From contig CM074766.1 of the NCBI GenBank assembly GCA_037355855.1, forward strand, positions 1,922,001-1,986,000: a stretch of 64,000 nt of DNA, given 5' to 3'. This document shows, in pieces, positions 33,277 through 43,808 of this stretch. How positions within the stretch are numbered: the stretch's first letter is position 1; the number at the start of each line of letters is the position of its first letter. The notes under the pieces were generated by a model. It made no database searches, was not told where the DNA came from, and saw only the letters and a list, made by a program, of their open reading frames with translations. This stretch comes from Pseudo-nitzschia pungens. Lineage: Eukaryota; Bacillariophyta; Bacillariophyceae; Bacillariales; Bacillariaceae. The translations under genes and the position numbers were made by a program.

Positions 33277-34554
33277 TTATACTAGAGCCGGGTTCGCTTT
33301 CTTGCTGTTGGCGCTAGCACCCTCCGCACGTTTCCTTTTTCCCGTCGACGACGTGGTGGCCTCCTTCTTGGATAATACATCGTCTCGAACGGGACCGGAG
33401 AAACCCCCGAATATCCAGCGGCTCTTGACGTACAAATCGTTTGCCATGGTCCCACTTTGCCGGACCCTCATGCCACAGTACGGATTGAGGCTGAAAAACG
33501 AGCTGCCGTCCTCGTCGAAACTGTCTTCGTCGCCGTCGTCCCGGTGTTCGCCATCCCCAACGCCACCACTGTTTTCGAGGATGGATTTCAGCGCGGGCGG
33601 AATATCCTGGAAAAATTCTCGGTCGTACAAGTACTGCATGTCCGCCAGGGCCTCCATCTCGGTATTGGTGGTGACCAGGAAGGGAAACCGATTGTCCCTC
33701 ATGCACGAGGCGAGAGTTTTCTCCCACGCGTAGTCCGGACACGTGAATCCGGGATTGAAAAACACCAGAACATCGGGAGCTCTCTGGGTCTCATCGGTTG
33801 CGCTTCCGTCGTAGTCGACACTCGAAGTCGTCACGCGCAATTTCGTCGACGATTGCTTCGCCTTGAGGGGCGGTACGTCGACGACTTCGTCGACATCTTT
33901 TTTGGGGCATTCGGGGCCAAAGAATTGCAGAACAATGGTTTTCGTTTGGAACTCCTCGGCGATCTCGGCCAACGCGTCCGCGTAACACCCAAACACATTG
34001 CGCTCCTGCTCCTTGTTCGGGTGACCCTCCCACAACTCGGAATCGGTTGACGATCCAACGACGTGAATCGTCAGCACCGACCCCGCAGACTTCTGAAGCG
34101 CTTCCCGGAAGCAAGGGCCTTCCATGAGAACGTTGGCGAGTGTTGCCGGGTAGGATTCAAACTCGCTGGCAACCCGGTCCGTAGCAGCGGTTCGTCTGTC
34201 GGCAGAAAACGAGGACAGTTCCTTTTCGTCGCCCGCTTCGACCGCTTCGTCGTCGTTGCAGAGACCCAGGAGAGCGCAAATCACGGACGTGTGCCCCAGA
34301 GCCCGCTCTCCTTCTCCGTCGCCATCGTCACCGCCAACATCCTTCGGAAGGGAGTCTTCCTTCCGGCACCGATCCGAGCAATATTTGACCCGATTGCAAC
34401 TCGAACATTCTACTTTTGTGCAAGCCTTTCCGCAGACACAACAAGCGTCAAATCCAAGTTTCCGGTCGAAATCGGGGTCGTTCCCGAAAAGGGTCTGGAT
34501 TCTTGTTTGCTGCTCGGGAAGATCTTCCACGTTCAGGGATGCCAACAAATCCAT
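33277..34554 (-). CDS. MYND zinc-finger protein with Mss51-like C-terminal domain
   Basis: Intron-less ORF of 425 residues. The N-terminal MYND finger is readable from about residue 38 (CCVCGKACTKVECSSC...KYCSDRCRKED...H...C), with an acidic Gly/Asp-rich insert between the last Cys pair and the final His/Cys. The C-terminal part (LTIHVVGSSTDSELWEG, IVLQFFGPECP, DVLVFFNPGFTCPDYAWEKTL, FPFLVTTNTEMEALAD, LNPYCGMRVRQ) matches the pattern of the Mss51/MYND-associated C-terminal domain. It ends in a basic, Ser-rich tail KRKRAEG that may be a nuclear signal. In fungi Mss51 acts in mitochondrial COX1 expression. No targeting leader is visible here, so that role should not be assumed. Confidence 0.82.
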   Translation of the reverse strand: MDLLASLNVEDLPEQQTRIQTLFGNDPDFDRKLGFDACCVCGKACTKVECSSCNRVKYCSDRCRKEDSLPKDVGGDDGDGEGERALGHTSVICALLGLCNDDEAVEAGDEKELSSFSADRRTAATDRVASEFESYPATLANVLMEGPCFREALQKSAGSVLTIHVVGSSTDSELWEGHPNKEQERNVFGCYADALAEIAEEFQTKTIVLQFFGPECPKKDVDEVVDVPPLKAKQSSTKLRVTTSSVDYDGSATDETQRAPDVLVFFNPGFTCPDYAWEKTLASCMRDNRFPFLVTTNTEMEALADMQYLYDREFFQDIPPALKSILENSGGVGDGEHRDDGDEDSFDEDGSSFFSLNPYCGMRVRQSGTMANDLYVKSRWIFGGFSGPVRDDVLSKKEATTSSTGKRKRAEGASANSKKANPALV

Positions 34555-35030
34555 GGTTCTGCAATATCGTTTTTATTTTTATTCTGTGATCTGGGTGATG
34601 CGGACATCACAATCTCTATCGTTCATTGACAACCAAGACGTGAAAATCGGGAACAAGCCACAAAGAATATGTGACATGGATGTGATGGTGAAAAGTGAAA
34701 ATCTGTACGGGAAGCGTTTCGGATTTTCCTGCGCAAAAAATGGTTGGTCGGCACTTTTTACGCTGCAAAAAAAAACTGAGTAAGGTCTTCAAACTCGATA
34801 CTGTACGGACTGGACACTCCTTGACTCCTGCACAACAGTCCGATAGAGTTTTTCATCTCAATCATGAAAAACACAAACTAACAAAACTGAATACCGGTAC
34901 ATTAATAGAAATGGAGACACGCCGTTGTGCTGCCAAAAGTTCTGATTCTGACACATTGCAAATCCTTGTTCCTAATCTATTTCAATGTTGACACGGAAAA
35001 GTACGTGTATGGCTTATAAATTAACAAACA
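34555..35030. other. Intergenic region
   Basis: 5' flank of the MYND gene and 3' flank of the glycosyltransferase gene. Nothing else recognised. Confidence 0.5.
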
Positions 35031-36635
35031 TTAACATTCTCTTTGGGTGGATCTTGACGACATCTTCCGGACAACTTTTAACAAAGGCTCCCATCCTTTT
35101 CGGTCCTTGTCGGAGGGTAATGCCCTCGAATAATGACCCACTTCTTTTCGATCTGAGGGCCATTCTGCAATCATGAGACTCCTCAACTCGTGGTCGGACA
35201 TGTGTGGATTTTCCAACAGAGCTTCTCGAGTTGCAAACAGCGCTTTCGATTCCAAGAATTCAACGTAGTGGAAACTGATTGTATCGCGTGCACAGCAATT
35301 TTGACCCGCCAAGGGTTTGTTGTATGATTTGGTAAAACCTTCAATTGAGCCCATCTCCTGGCAAAATCTTATGTGTTAGACAGCATCACCATCACCAATT
35401 CAAACTTGCACGCACAGACAATGAAACAATTTTTTTTCGGGCGAACTCACCTGGTGTTTGTTTTCAAACCATTCATCCACATCGCCGGCAACCATCCTCG
35501 TTAGCGGATATGCGTGAAATCGATGATACCTCTCGGATTGGCGTGTGTCAACTCCGTATATCCCCAATTCCTCGCTGAGACATTCTGCCGTCAACAAGCC
35601 AGGATTTCCTTGTATCCAGTTGTTTGCAGCTGCTCCTGTACACTCATCGTTGCTCCATTTACCAACAAGCCTCCTCATAGTCTCGCGTGACAGGATGTAG
35701 CCCGCTGCTCCGGAATTGAAAACCATTTTCTTGCCATCTCTCATTGCATGTCCGTGATACATATCTTCGCTTGGATTTTTGTGTTCCAAGTAGCTACACA
35801 GATGTTCTGGAATGACAAACGTGTGATCGTTGACAAAGAATGCGAAATCTGGATTGACCTTCTCGTAGACGGTTTTAATTGTGTGAATCAATCTTGCAAC
35901 ACCGTCTTCGGCCTCGATCGCGTCCGGAACGAGCAAGAGTTGGGGATAGGAATACGGATCCTCCGGGGAACGATTTTCGGATATGACAGCATGAGACGCA
36001 GCAGGAAATTCGTTCACATTATGGACCACAAAGATAGCTCGCGCAGAGGCTCCCCATGTCTCCTGAATGGATTCAAGACGTTTCTCCCTTCCGTTTTGGT
36101 TGACCACACTGGGCATCACGACAGTAACAGTCCGGGGGTGCCCGATGTAAAAGTGGTGACGAAATCCAACTCTTCCCTTAAGGGCCGCACCGTGTCCCAA
36201 AGGATCGAGTATGATGGGAAGAATGACCTGTCAATTCAAGAGTCCAGTGAGAAAGAGAGAAGAATCGGTCGTTGGGTCAGCTTCAACTACCCGAAAACCT
36301 CGACGTTCGAAAGATCGACGGACCAACCATGGTATGCAAACAGCACATCTCGCATCTCGAATCTCGCATCTCACCTTGCGATGCTGGTGGTGCAACATCA
36401 AATACCCGAGCACTAATCCAAATAATAAAAAACCCATAATGGCCTCGATCGCACAGCCGACTTCACTTCGAAATAGCCGCCTCACGAAACTCTGTCGTCC
36501 TTGAGCCTTTTTCACGTTTTCGTCCTCATCGTTGTTCGACGGTACCTCCGGATCGGGATTGTCGTCTTGGCACAGAGCCTTCTTTCTAACATGCAGGCCC
36601 GTTCCCATTTTGTCGTGTAAATTGTGTTCAATCAT
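35031..36635 (-). CDS. GT31 glycosyltransferase, core-1 beta-1,3-galactosyltransferase-like
   Basis: Three exons, 36635-36375, 36227-35451 and 35357-35031, with introns of 147 and 93 nt (both phase 0), 454 residues. A type II Golgi topology is visible: cytoplasmic basic N-terminus, one membrane segment (AIEAIMGFLLFGLVLGYLML), then a lumenal catalytic domain. Family blocks: VTVVMPSVVNQNGREKRLESIQETW, DFAFFVNDHTFVIPEHLCSYL, DMYHGHAMRDG, VFNSGAAGYILSRETMRRL and the late DTISFHYVE in exon 3. The metal-binding motif, DDD in C1GALT1-type enzymes, reads NDH at about residues 220-222. A galactosyltransferase activity is therefore inferred from fold only. ATG 36605 is a possible alternative start. Confidence 0.85.
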
Positions 36636-37655
36636 CTAACGTGAGTTGTTTTCCCTCTTGATTTGTTTTCTCCCTTGGGTTTATCGTATGCATTGATTGC
36701 AATCTTTTCTTTTCTGAGACCCTTGACAACAGTTATGCCTCCAACGGATTTGAATCCAAAATTCGATGAACTGCTTGTACGAGTAAGGTCTTAACGAGAG
36801 ACCAGATACCATACTGTACTCAATACGGTAATTTATTACGATCTACTGTACTTCGTATCACAGTATTTTTTATCAGACACGATAGTAATATTATGAGTCT
36901 TACGGTAATTACTGTTATGTACCAGTCTCAAGTCCGAATACGAGGTGAGATTTATCTTTCTGTATTATTCCTATTATTAGTATCGTACACGTAGTAAGGT
37001 TTACGGTAGGAGTAATGGTAGTTTTGTTCATTTTAATTAATTGTTACAGAACGACTTTTACTTCTGTTATGCATGAACCTTACTGAATAGGACTAAACCT
37101 TACTCGTACAGCAAAAAATGGATTCTGTCCGAGTGAAGTGTTCTTGCTGCATTGAGCATGATATAGTATGATCCCCAAGCATGTTGAATGTGACCGATAA
37201 AGTGACCACATTCAAATTCTTCGAATGAATCCACTCTAATCCAAAAAAGGAAGGCTGAATACTTCGAATTCTGCAATATTCTATTCTAGGCTGTAAGAAG
37301 TTATGCGATAGAAGAAAGAAATGAGTACGTCGTCGTATTACTACAGCACCTGAAGGAAGTACAATAGAACACATACATTCAATGAATTGGTGGGGTGACT
37401 CTCCATGCAATCCATGAGAGTTGAGTCAGTGAGAATGAAGCAAGAACAAATTGACGTTGATGAGAGTGTTGAAAGCAGACTTTCTATGTCAAATCAAAAA
37501 CCATCTTGCTCGCGGCACACACACACACACACTCACACACACATCAGCAGCAGCACAAGAAATTAAAAGGGGCGAAAACAATTTGCAGCCCATAAAAATC
37601 ATTTATTGATTTTATTCTATAATATGTATGGAGTTTCTTTAGATGCACAAATTGT
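36636..37655. other. Intergenic region
   Basis: AT-rich, with TTACGGTA-like words near 36820-37090 and a CA microsatellite at 37516-37543. No gene supported. Confidence 0.55.
37516..37543. repeat. (CA)n microsatellite
   Basis: About 14 CA units with one CT interruption, followed by a short CAG run, about 110 nt past the stop of the MFS transporter gene. Confidence 0.9.
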
Positions 37656-39380
37656 TCAGGAACTCAAAGAGCTGGTGCTGATTGTCGATTTTCTGCCCAA
37701 CTCAAACTCTGATGATGAGTTTGATCTGAGATAACATATTTTCTCTTCTGTGAGTTCTTCATAGCATGCTCCAATAGCAGCACCAATGTCTTCTTTCGGA
37801 CCAACAGTGAAAGGAATAGATCCTTTGTCAATATTTTTTGCATGCAGAACCGCTTCGTCATAGTCTCCTACAGAGAATAATACGCACAAGCTGGTAAAGA
37901 AGTAGATACTCAGTGTTGAAATACCTATCCGCATTGAGAATTCCATTTCGTTCATAACAGAAAAGATCAGAGGAGGCAACCACGATAGAATTTGGCCGCA
38001 GCATATATACGTTCCCATCAATTCTGCTTCCTGGCCCCGTGGGATTATTGTGACATAGAGAGTCTTTTCCGTTGGATACACCCAGCCTATCAAAATTCCC
38101 CAAAGCATAGCAAATCCGTACGCCATTGCTTGCTGACCGGGCTTATGCAGAAACAAGGAAGCGAAGGAAATACTGCATATCCAGAAAACGAGATTGATTT
38201 GAAGACTTCGAATTGGATTTAGGGACCGGGTAAGGTATGCTGCGACTCTTGTACCAGGAACCCCAAAAAGCAAAAGGATCAAAATTGCGATCCCATTTTC
38301 TCGCGGACTGAATCCAAGCATTTCTGTCATATAAGTAATCGCGATTGTCGAAAAAGTTGTCGTTGCTGCTTGCGTGAAGGCTGCCGAGACAAGAAACCAC
38401 TTGATGGCGGAATGATGCAACAAAATTGTTTGTGTCGTTTTGTAAATTTTCCAAAAGCCAGCGGATACCAATGATCTATTCGCTGGAACTGTTTGCGAAG
38501 CCGGGCGAGGTCGAAATAGTTTTGCCCACCCGTAGCCAAAGAATGTAGCGCATATAAGGAAAACCATCGACTGCGAGAGCAGTGTCGCCCGATACTTTTC
38601 GTTGCGATTCACCGTCGAAAGTATGACTACCATCGAAAGAAGGAATGCAACACTGCCCATGTATTGAGCGGCCGAAAATCTTGTTGTGTATTCGGTCAAT
38701 TTCTCGTGATCTGCTGTGAGTTCTGGGAGATATGCATAGACCGCGCAGAGATGTATGGTGTAGGAAAAGGCCACAATTACCTGTAGTATCGCCGCTATGA
38801 ACCAGTAATCCTCCATTATCAGCATTTGTACAAGCACAGTAAAAGTCATCAAGCCAGCGGAAAGAGTCCCAACTGCTCTTCTGTATTTCGTGTGGTCAAT
38901 AATGGATCCGATCAATGGCATTAGAAATGCACTCATTAAGCCTACTAACATCACAATGTTTGTCAAGATTGACGAGGGAAGCATTCCATATATTCTTTCG
39001 TGACATTCTTCCTCGGCGTCAACACAACCTGCTGCTTCTTTCGCCAGTCGTAGCAGATCGGAACTGACGAAGACCGCAGTTCCCATGACGGTAACTCCTC
39101 GAGCGCAAGCATCAAGCGTCCAGCCAAGGACTTCGTCGTTTTCCTTGCGGATATCATCCATAGAGTGACAAGTATCTTCAATTGAACTCAGGTCGTCATT
39201 AGATTCTTTCCGAAAGACATCACTACCATCTCCGCATAATGTAGTAGAAAAGTATAAATCGCTCACCCAGCATGGAGCAGCGAACACCGAAGTCCAAGCA
39301 GCCTCGGTCTCTGTCCCGGAAATACGCTTTTCACAAATTTGCGGTTTCATGTTCGATATTGTGTCGGCTTGGGAATGCAA
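37656..39380 (-). CDS. MFS transporter of the Atg22/UMF1 type
   Basis: Intron-less ORF of 574 residues with about 12 hydrophobic segments. The first is preceded by WTLDACARGVTVMGTAVFV and followed by a lumenal Cys-containing loop. Diagnostic elements are GLMSAFLMPLIGSIIDHTKYRR (the MFS loop 2-3 motif), VNRNEKYRATLLSQSMVF, and the C-terminal block YGFAMLWGILIGWVYPTEKTLYVTIIPRGQEAELMGTY, which resembles the vacuolar amino-acid effluxer Atg22 and UMF1 transporters. The N- and C-terminal cytoplasmic ends are charged and Ser-rich (SSSEFELGRKSTISTSS). Export of amino acids from the vacuole is the best family-level guess. Substrate not established. Confidence 0.84.
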   Translation of the reverse strand: MHSQADTISNMKPQICEKRISGTETEAAWTSVFAAPCWVSDLYFSTTLCGDGSDVFRKESNDDLSSIEDTCHSMDDIRKENDEVLGWTLDACARGVTVMGTAVFVSSDLLRLAKEAAGCVDAEEECHERIYGMLPSSILTNIVMLVGLMSAFLMPLIGSIIDHTKYRRAVGTLSAGLMTFTVLVQMLIMEDYWFIAAILQVIVAFSYTIHLCAVYAYLPELTADHEKLTEYTTRFSAAQYMGSVAFLLSMVVILSTVNRNEKYRATLLSQSMVFLICATFFGYGWAKLFRPRPASQTVPANRSLVSAGFWKIYKTTQTILLHHSAIKWFLVSAAFTQAATTTFSTIAITYMTEMLGFSPRENGIAILILLLFGVPGTRVAAYLTRSLNPIRSLQINLVFWICSISFASLFLHKPGQQAMAYGFAMLWGILIGWVYPTEKTLYVTIIPRGQEAELMGTYICCGQILSWLPPLIFSVMNEMEFSMRIGISTLSIYFFTSLCVLFSVGDYDEAVLHAKNIDKGSIPFTVGPKEDIGAAIGACYEELTEEKICYLRSNSSSEFELGRKSTISTSSLSS

Positions 39381-40857
39381 AAGGAGGACGCTTCTTCCTT
39401 TACTTGATCGAACATTTCGGAACTAGGGCCATGGGCACCTGTCAACTCGAAACGTACTATACTCAATACAACGATCACCTTTTTGCCAGATGTGACTCCT
39501 ACCGCTGTTCCTTGTTCTGTATTGAACCCGTCTTACCGACAGGTTTTGAGACAGGAATTTAGCATTACATGAAAACGCATTTTGTCCCACCGGTTCCAGG
39601 TTCTATCGTAACGTTGAAAATCTTTCTGCATTTTTAACGCTTCAACGGACGCTCGATGCATTGGTATCGGGGCAATAGAAAACGCTTCTTTTCTACTGAT
39701 TGTGAGCTTGTGATTGGGTAATACTGTGTCGTGTTCCGGATTAAAGTCAGTCCAAAACACTTTCCTGAAAAACATTACTACTGAAACGGTGAAGTTGTAT
39801 CGTTGTGAACGACCAATTTATTCAACGTAACAGACCCTTACTGCGTGCTCAATTGGCGCATGTGTAATACCATTTGGACTCGTGCCAACCACTACTCCGA
39901 CTGCTGGAAAACCTTACCGTACAGAACTATGTGATGATTCGTATTTTCCAGACAAGTTGACGGTCGAAGAAGGATTAAAACTGTTTCTTCAGGTACAAGT
40001 AAGAACCTTACAGCAGAAGAAAGAAGCCCGTCCTGTACGGTAAGGTTTTATTTGAGGGTTGTTACTCGTCAACTTACAACCTCAACACAATACCAAAAAT
40101 TTACTTAAAATCTATCCTGAAGGTACCGTATTGGTTGTAATCTCTAGGTTGTAATCTCTAGGTTGTAATCTCTAGGTTGCAATCTCTAGGTTGCAATCTC
40201 CTCCAGGTTGTACTAGTAATCTCTAGGTTGTTGTGTAATCTTTGGGTTGAATCTCATCACTACCGTTTGTTTTTGATTGAGTTACTACTGTCTAGCATGT
40301 AAAAACAAACTCCGACAATTCGAATTTATTTTTTCACTTGTTCCTTGAATGCCGCAAGAATGACTGCAGCAGATAACTTGCACCATATTCATTGTCTATT
40401 CTGTAGCCTTCAGCCAAAGTTTGGATTCTTGTCAACTCCATATTTTTGGTTAAAACGGTATTCTTGAGAGATGTTGAATACTAAAAGTTTATGACAGTCC
40501 TTTTTGTGGATTGGTTGTGATGAATTGTGCATTGTGCAACGAAAGGATCAGAATTAGTTTCGAATGAGACACATACGTATCTCCATACATTTGCGCCGAA
40601 ATGTTCGCGCCAAAATTAAAAGCAAACGAGAGCAATTTCCAGCTTTAACCAGTTTTAACCCAGAACCGAACGTCCAAACTCAGGTGAGGCTAACAACGGA
40701 CAAAATCACTCTTGACAATCGGGTAAGAAACATCATCTGAAAACACCAACCAACACCTAGAATACTGAGCCCCAACCTAATCAAACACTTGGGCCGCACG
40801 AGATTTACCTATCAAAACATCACCACTGAGTTCGTCGCCTACCGTAGAAGCCTCATC
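39381..40857. other. Intergenic region with a 14-bp tandem repeat
   Basis: Between divergent transporter and Mcm10 genes. It holds the tandem repeat at 40137-40248. Otherwise AT-rich and without a supported gene. Confidence 0.55.
40137..40248 (+). repeat. Tandem repeat of GTAATCTCTAGGTT (14 bp)
   Basis: Three exact units at 40137-40178, a fourth with one change (GCAATC...), then three or so decayed units spaced irregularly to 40248. A minisatellite about 600 nt upstream of Mcm10. Confidence 0.9.
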
Positions 40858-43062
40858 ATGGACGAATTGTTAGAACTTATGAACGACGATATCGTCGGTC
40901 CGACACCGACGGTGGCTCTCGACGACGACGATTCCCCGATAAAAATGGCGGACAAGGCACACGATGATCCCATCCCTGCAGCCGAACGCAGCAACAATGG
41001 GGAACGAAAGGAACGAAGAAATCCGAAACGCCCAAGGGTTCAACCCTCCGATTCGGATCGGCCGTCTTCTGCAAATCCGCAACACACTTCCAATCCGGCG
41101 GAAGCATCGGTGGACGATCGCCTCGGAATCCGAATGTCGAACCGCCTCGTTTCCAGCAGCGACTTGTCGGAACTCATCACCGACTACCCGTACTTTTCTC
41201 CCTCCGTGATCAGCGCCATGACGCTCAAGCGCCTGAACGCGTTGTTGGTGGAGCCCTCGCCGATCATCAGTTCGGCAACGGTCGCCGGCAAAACCGACAA
41301 TCTGGTCACGGTAGGCATCGTCTTTTCCAACAGCGGAACCCGAATCAGCAGCAAGGGAGGTGCCTTTTGTGTCCTGACCATAGGCAACCTGGATGCGGGA
41401 CCCTCCCTGTCCGTCTTTTTGTTCGGAGAGGCCTATGGGAAATACTGTGTTTCGCTCAAGCAAGGAAGAGTCATTGCGTTGATGGCCCCGAAGCTCCTTC
41501 CGGCGAGCCGAGGAGACGACAAGTCGAACCGAGGCGACAAGGAATACGGCGTGTCCTTTTCCGTTTACGATGTTGGCCAGCTGAAAATTGTTGCAACCGC
41601 GAGAGACTACGGGACCTGCAAGGCTACGACGTCGTCTCGCATCAAACAAAGCGACGGGACCTATGCGGTAGTAACCGGAAAGCCCTGCAAGCACTATGTG
41701 GACAAGCGGCAATCCCATTATTGCGAGTACCACCGAAAGAAAGAAAACTCAAGAGGGGGAGGGAAGCAGGGCATGAACAGGTTTCAACAGGTCAAAGCGG
41801 CACACGAAATGGCCGCTCCGATTCACGCTGCGACGACCGTTCGCAGAAGCAATCTGCTCGGGTCGAGTGCGAGCAAAAAAGCCAATCGATTTCTGAACGG
41901 CTCCGGCAACAATCCCCCGGAGGCATCGGGAACAAACCCTGGGACGACTGCGAGCACTGGCAACGGCGCAATGTCTTCGGTTCCGAAACACATGACTCGA
42001 GAGGCCCCCAAACGAGCTCCGCCGCAAGCAACGACGAGAAACACCGGAAGTACTGCCGTCGAGAAGTTGAAGGCCAAGCGAGAAGCCAGAAAAGCCGATG
42101 CAAACGATGCCGCTGCTGCAAAATCCAAGTCTCCCGCCGATTCCGGTCTCACTCGATCCCGGGGTGGTTCCGCGGGCGGCGATTGGATGAATGAGGCAAA
42201 GGTCAACGCCAAAAAGCGGGGTCCGAAACACATGGGTGTTCGTGCCGGATTCTCGCTCGCGCACTTTACGAAACAACGATCCTCCGCAACTCCTACCGGT
42301 TCCGATTCGGGGAATGTGGCAAAACGAACCCGAAAACCCACGGCTATCAACACGGTGGGAATGAACTTTGATGGTTCCGTATGCGTTCCAACGCAGAGCA
42401 AGTTGTTTCAACAATCTCAGACTCAACCGCCAAAACAAACTCCCGAGCGAAGGATCGTGACGCCCACCAGCGATTCCAAAAAGTGCGAACGGGTTCTCCA
42501 ACAGCAAGCAGATATCGCTCAGCGTCTCAAGGAGAGCAAATCCGAGAAAACAGCGACCACCGCGGCTTTGCCTCTACGGAGGACAAATCCACCAAAGAAG
42601 GCAAAGAAACCCGTAAAGAACCGGAAGGCCGATAGTTCCGAGCAGGTCGATGATTTCCTCGCCGCTATGGGCGGAAACTTCGACGAAGAAAAGGTTCGAA
42701 CGGCGAAAAGCAGATTTGCCAACGAGGTAGCAGCAGACGAGTATGCCAAGAGCCGACGGAAGCTAGTTGAACTAGAGAAACAGGAGGCCTCACAGCAGTC
42801 ACGAAACAAGAGAACGAAAGGTAGCAACGAAAAGCGGCTGACAAAACGGTGGTATTGCGAGACTTGTAAGCAGCAATTCCGCGACAAACCAGGCAGATGC
42901 ATCGCATCGAATCACAGAATCAGAGAAGAAAAGGAGATCAAAGAATCCACGTCAAAGAGCCAAAAAAGAAACCAGTTGCACAAGAAGAGTGTCGAAGACG
43001 GTGGATTACATCTTGGATCTGGTATTGAATGGAGGGATTTTGGAAATCGAATGGCTTCTTAG
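40858..43062 (+). CDS. MCM10: DNA replication factor Mcm10
   Basis: Intron-less, 734 residues from ATG 40858 (MDELLELMNDD). Upstream codons lack an ATG. The central OB-fold (LVTVGIVFSNSGTRISSKGGAFCVLTIGNLDAGPSLSVFLFG) leads into the conserved zinc finger of about residues 253-292 (DYGTCKATTSS...GKPCKHYVDKRQSHYCEYH), the ssDNA-binding module of Mcm10. Long low-complexity basic linkers follow. The C-terminus has a second zinc ribbon near residue 666 (WYCETCKQQF...GRCIASNH). Mcm10 activates the CMG helicase and holds DNA polymerase alpha at replication origins. An in-frame KKxK-rich region (PKKAKKPVKNRK) is a likely nuclear signal. Confidence 0.92.
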   Translation: MDELLELMNDDIVGPTPTVALDDDDSPIKMADKAHDDPIPAAERSNNGERKERRNPKRPRVQPSDSDRPSSANPQHTSNPAEASVDDRLGIRMSNRLVSSSDLSELITDYPYFSPSVISAMTLKRLNALLVEPSPIISSATVAGKTDNLVTVGIVFSNSGTRISSKGGAFCVLTIGNLDAGPSLSVFLFGEAYGKYCVSLKQGRVIALMAPKLLPASRGDDKSNRGDKEYGVSFSVYDVGQLKIVATARDYGTCKATTSSRIKQSDGTYAVVTGKPCKHYVDKRQSHYCEYHRKKENSRGGGKQGMNRFQQVKAAHEMAAPIHAATTVRRSNLLGSSASKKANRFLNGSGNNPPEASGTNPGTTASTGNGAMSSVPKHMTREAPKRAPPQATTRNTGSTAVEKLKAKREARKADANDAAAAKSKSPADSGLTRSRGGSAGGDWMNEAKVNAKKRGPKHMGVRAGFSLAHFTKQRSSATPTGSDSGNVAKRTRKPTAINTVGMNFDGSVCVPTQSKLFQQSQTQPPKQTPERRIVTPTSDSKKCERVLQQQADIAQRLKESKSEKTATTAALPLRRTNPPKKAKKPVKNRKADSSEQVDDFLAAMGGNFDEEKVRTAKSRFANEVAADEYAKSRRKLVELEKQEASQQSRNKRTKGSNEKRLTKRWYCETCKQQFRDKPGRCIASNHRIREEKEIKESTSKSQKRNQLHKKSVEDGGLHLGSGIEWRDFGNRMAS

Positions 43063-43233
43063 ATTCGATTATCGTCGCGAAAATCATTCCACGACATAGC
43101 ATTGTTTTCACAGAAAATTCTCTAGAAAATCATTTCAAAACTAGATCCTTCAGGTTTGGACTTGTTCCGGAACACCATTATTAATTGCAGTATAGAACCG
43201 AAAATATCCCTCATTGATCCAACAGTATGGGCT

Positions 43234-43808
43234 TTACTGCTCTTCCGCGACAATCTCAGCGTACCCAGTAGCATCCAAGAGATTGTTGACCTCACTTGTG
43301 TCATTCATTTTGATCTTAATGAACCATCCCGCGTCTTCGGCAGAAGAGTTCACAATGTCTGGCTGCTCCTCGAGTACTTCGTTGACTTCCACGACCGTAC
43401 CGCTGACCGGGGCGTAAACGTCCGATGCAGCCTTGACGGATTCAACACTCCCGAACGAGTCTCCGGCTTCGAATTCATCTCCTACAGCCGGCAACTCGAT
43501 GTAGACGATATCACCGAGCTGAGTCTGAGCGACATCGGTGATTCCACAAGTTCCAACATCACCTTCTACCTTTAGGTATTCGTGGGCTGAAACAGACACG
43601 AAGCGGGACGTTGCATTTTGACACAAAGGGTTAGAAAAGTGGGATGGAAGGAAATTTCGAATGGAATGCCTCGCGTTGACTGCTTACAAGGGGTGAAATA
43701 GCTCGAATGCCGGACAGCTCCGAGCTGAGGGGCAGCAACTTTTGTTTGGAATCTTGATGCCAACACACGGCGTCCCAAGGTGCGAGCAAATCGAGATGAG
43801 TATGACAT
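43234..43808 (-). CDS. GCSH: Glycine cleavage system H protein, mitochondrial
   Basis: Two exons, 43808-43688 and 43586-43234, with a 101-nt intron (phase 1), 157 residues. The join gives YFTP|SHEYLKVEGDVGTCGITD, the start of the mature H-protein fold. The lipoyl-lysine is K92 in GSVESVKAASDVYAPVSG. Exon 1 is nearly all targeting sequence (MSYSSRFARTLGRRVLASRF, Arg/Ser-rich without acidic residues), consistent with mitochondrial import. The protein shuttles the aminomethyl group between P, T and L proteins, central to photorespiratory glycine oxidation. A methionine 50 codons upstream (43958) is in frame but would precede the leader with unrelated sequence, so 43808 was chosen. Confidence 0.95.

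Noticed and set aside
41367..42507. Long open frames on both strands within Mcm10
   Set aside because: Composition-driven shadows of the low-complexity Mcm10 linkers. They carry no family features.
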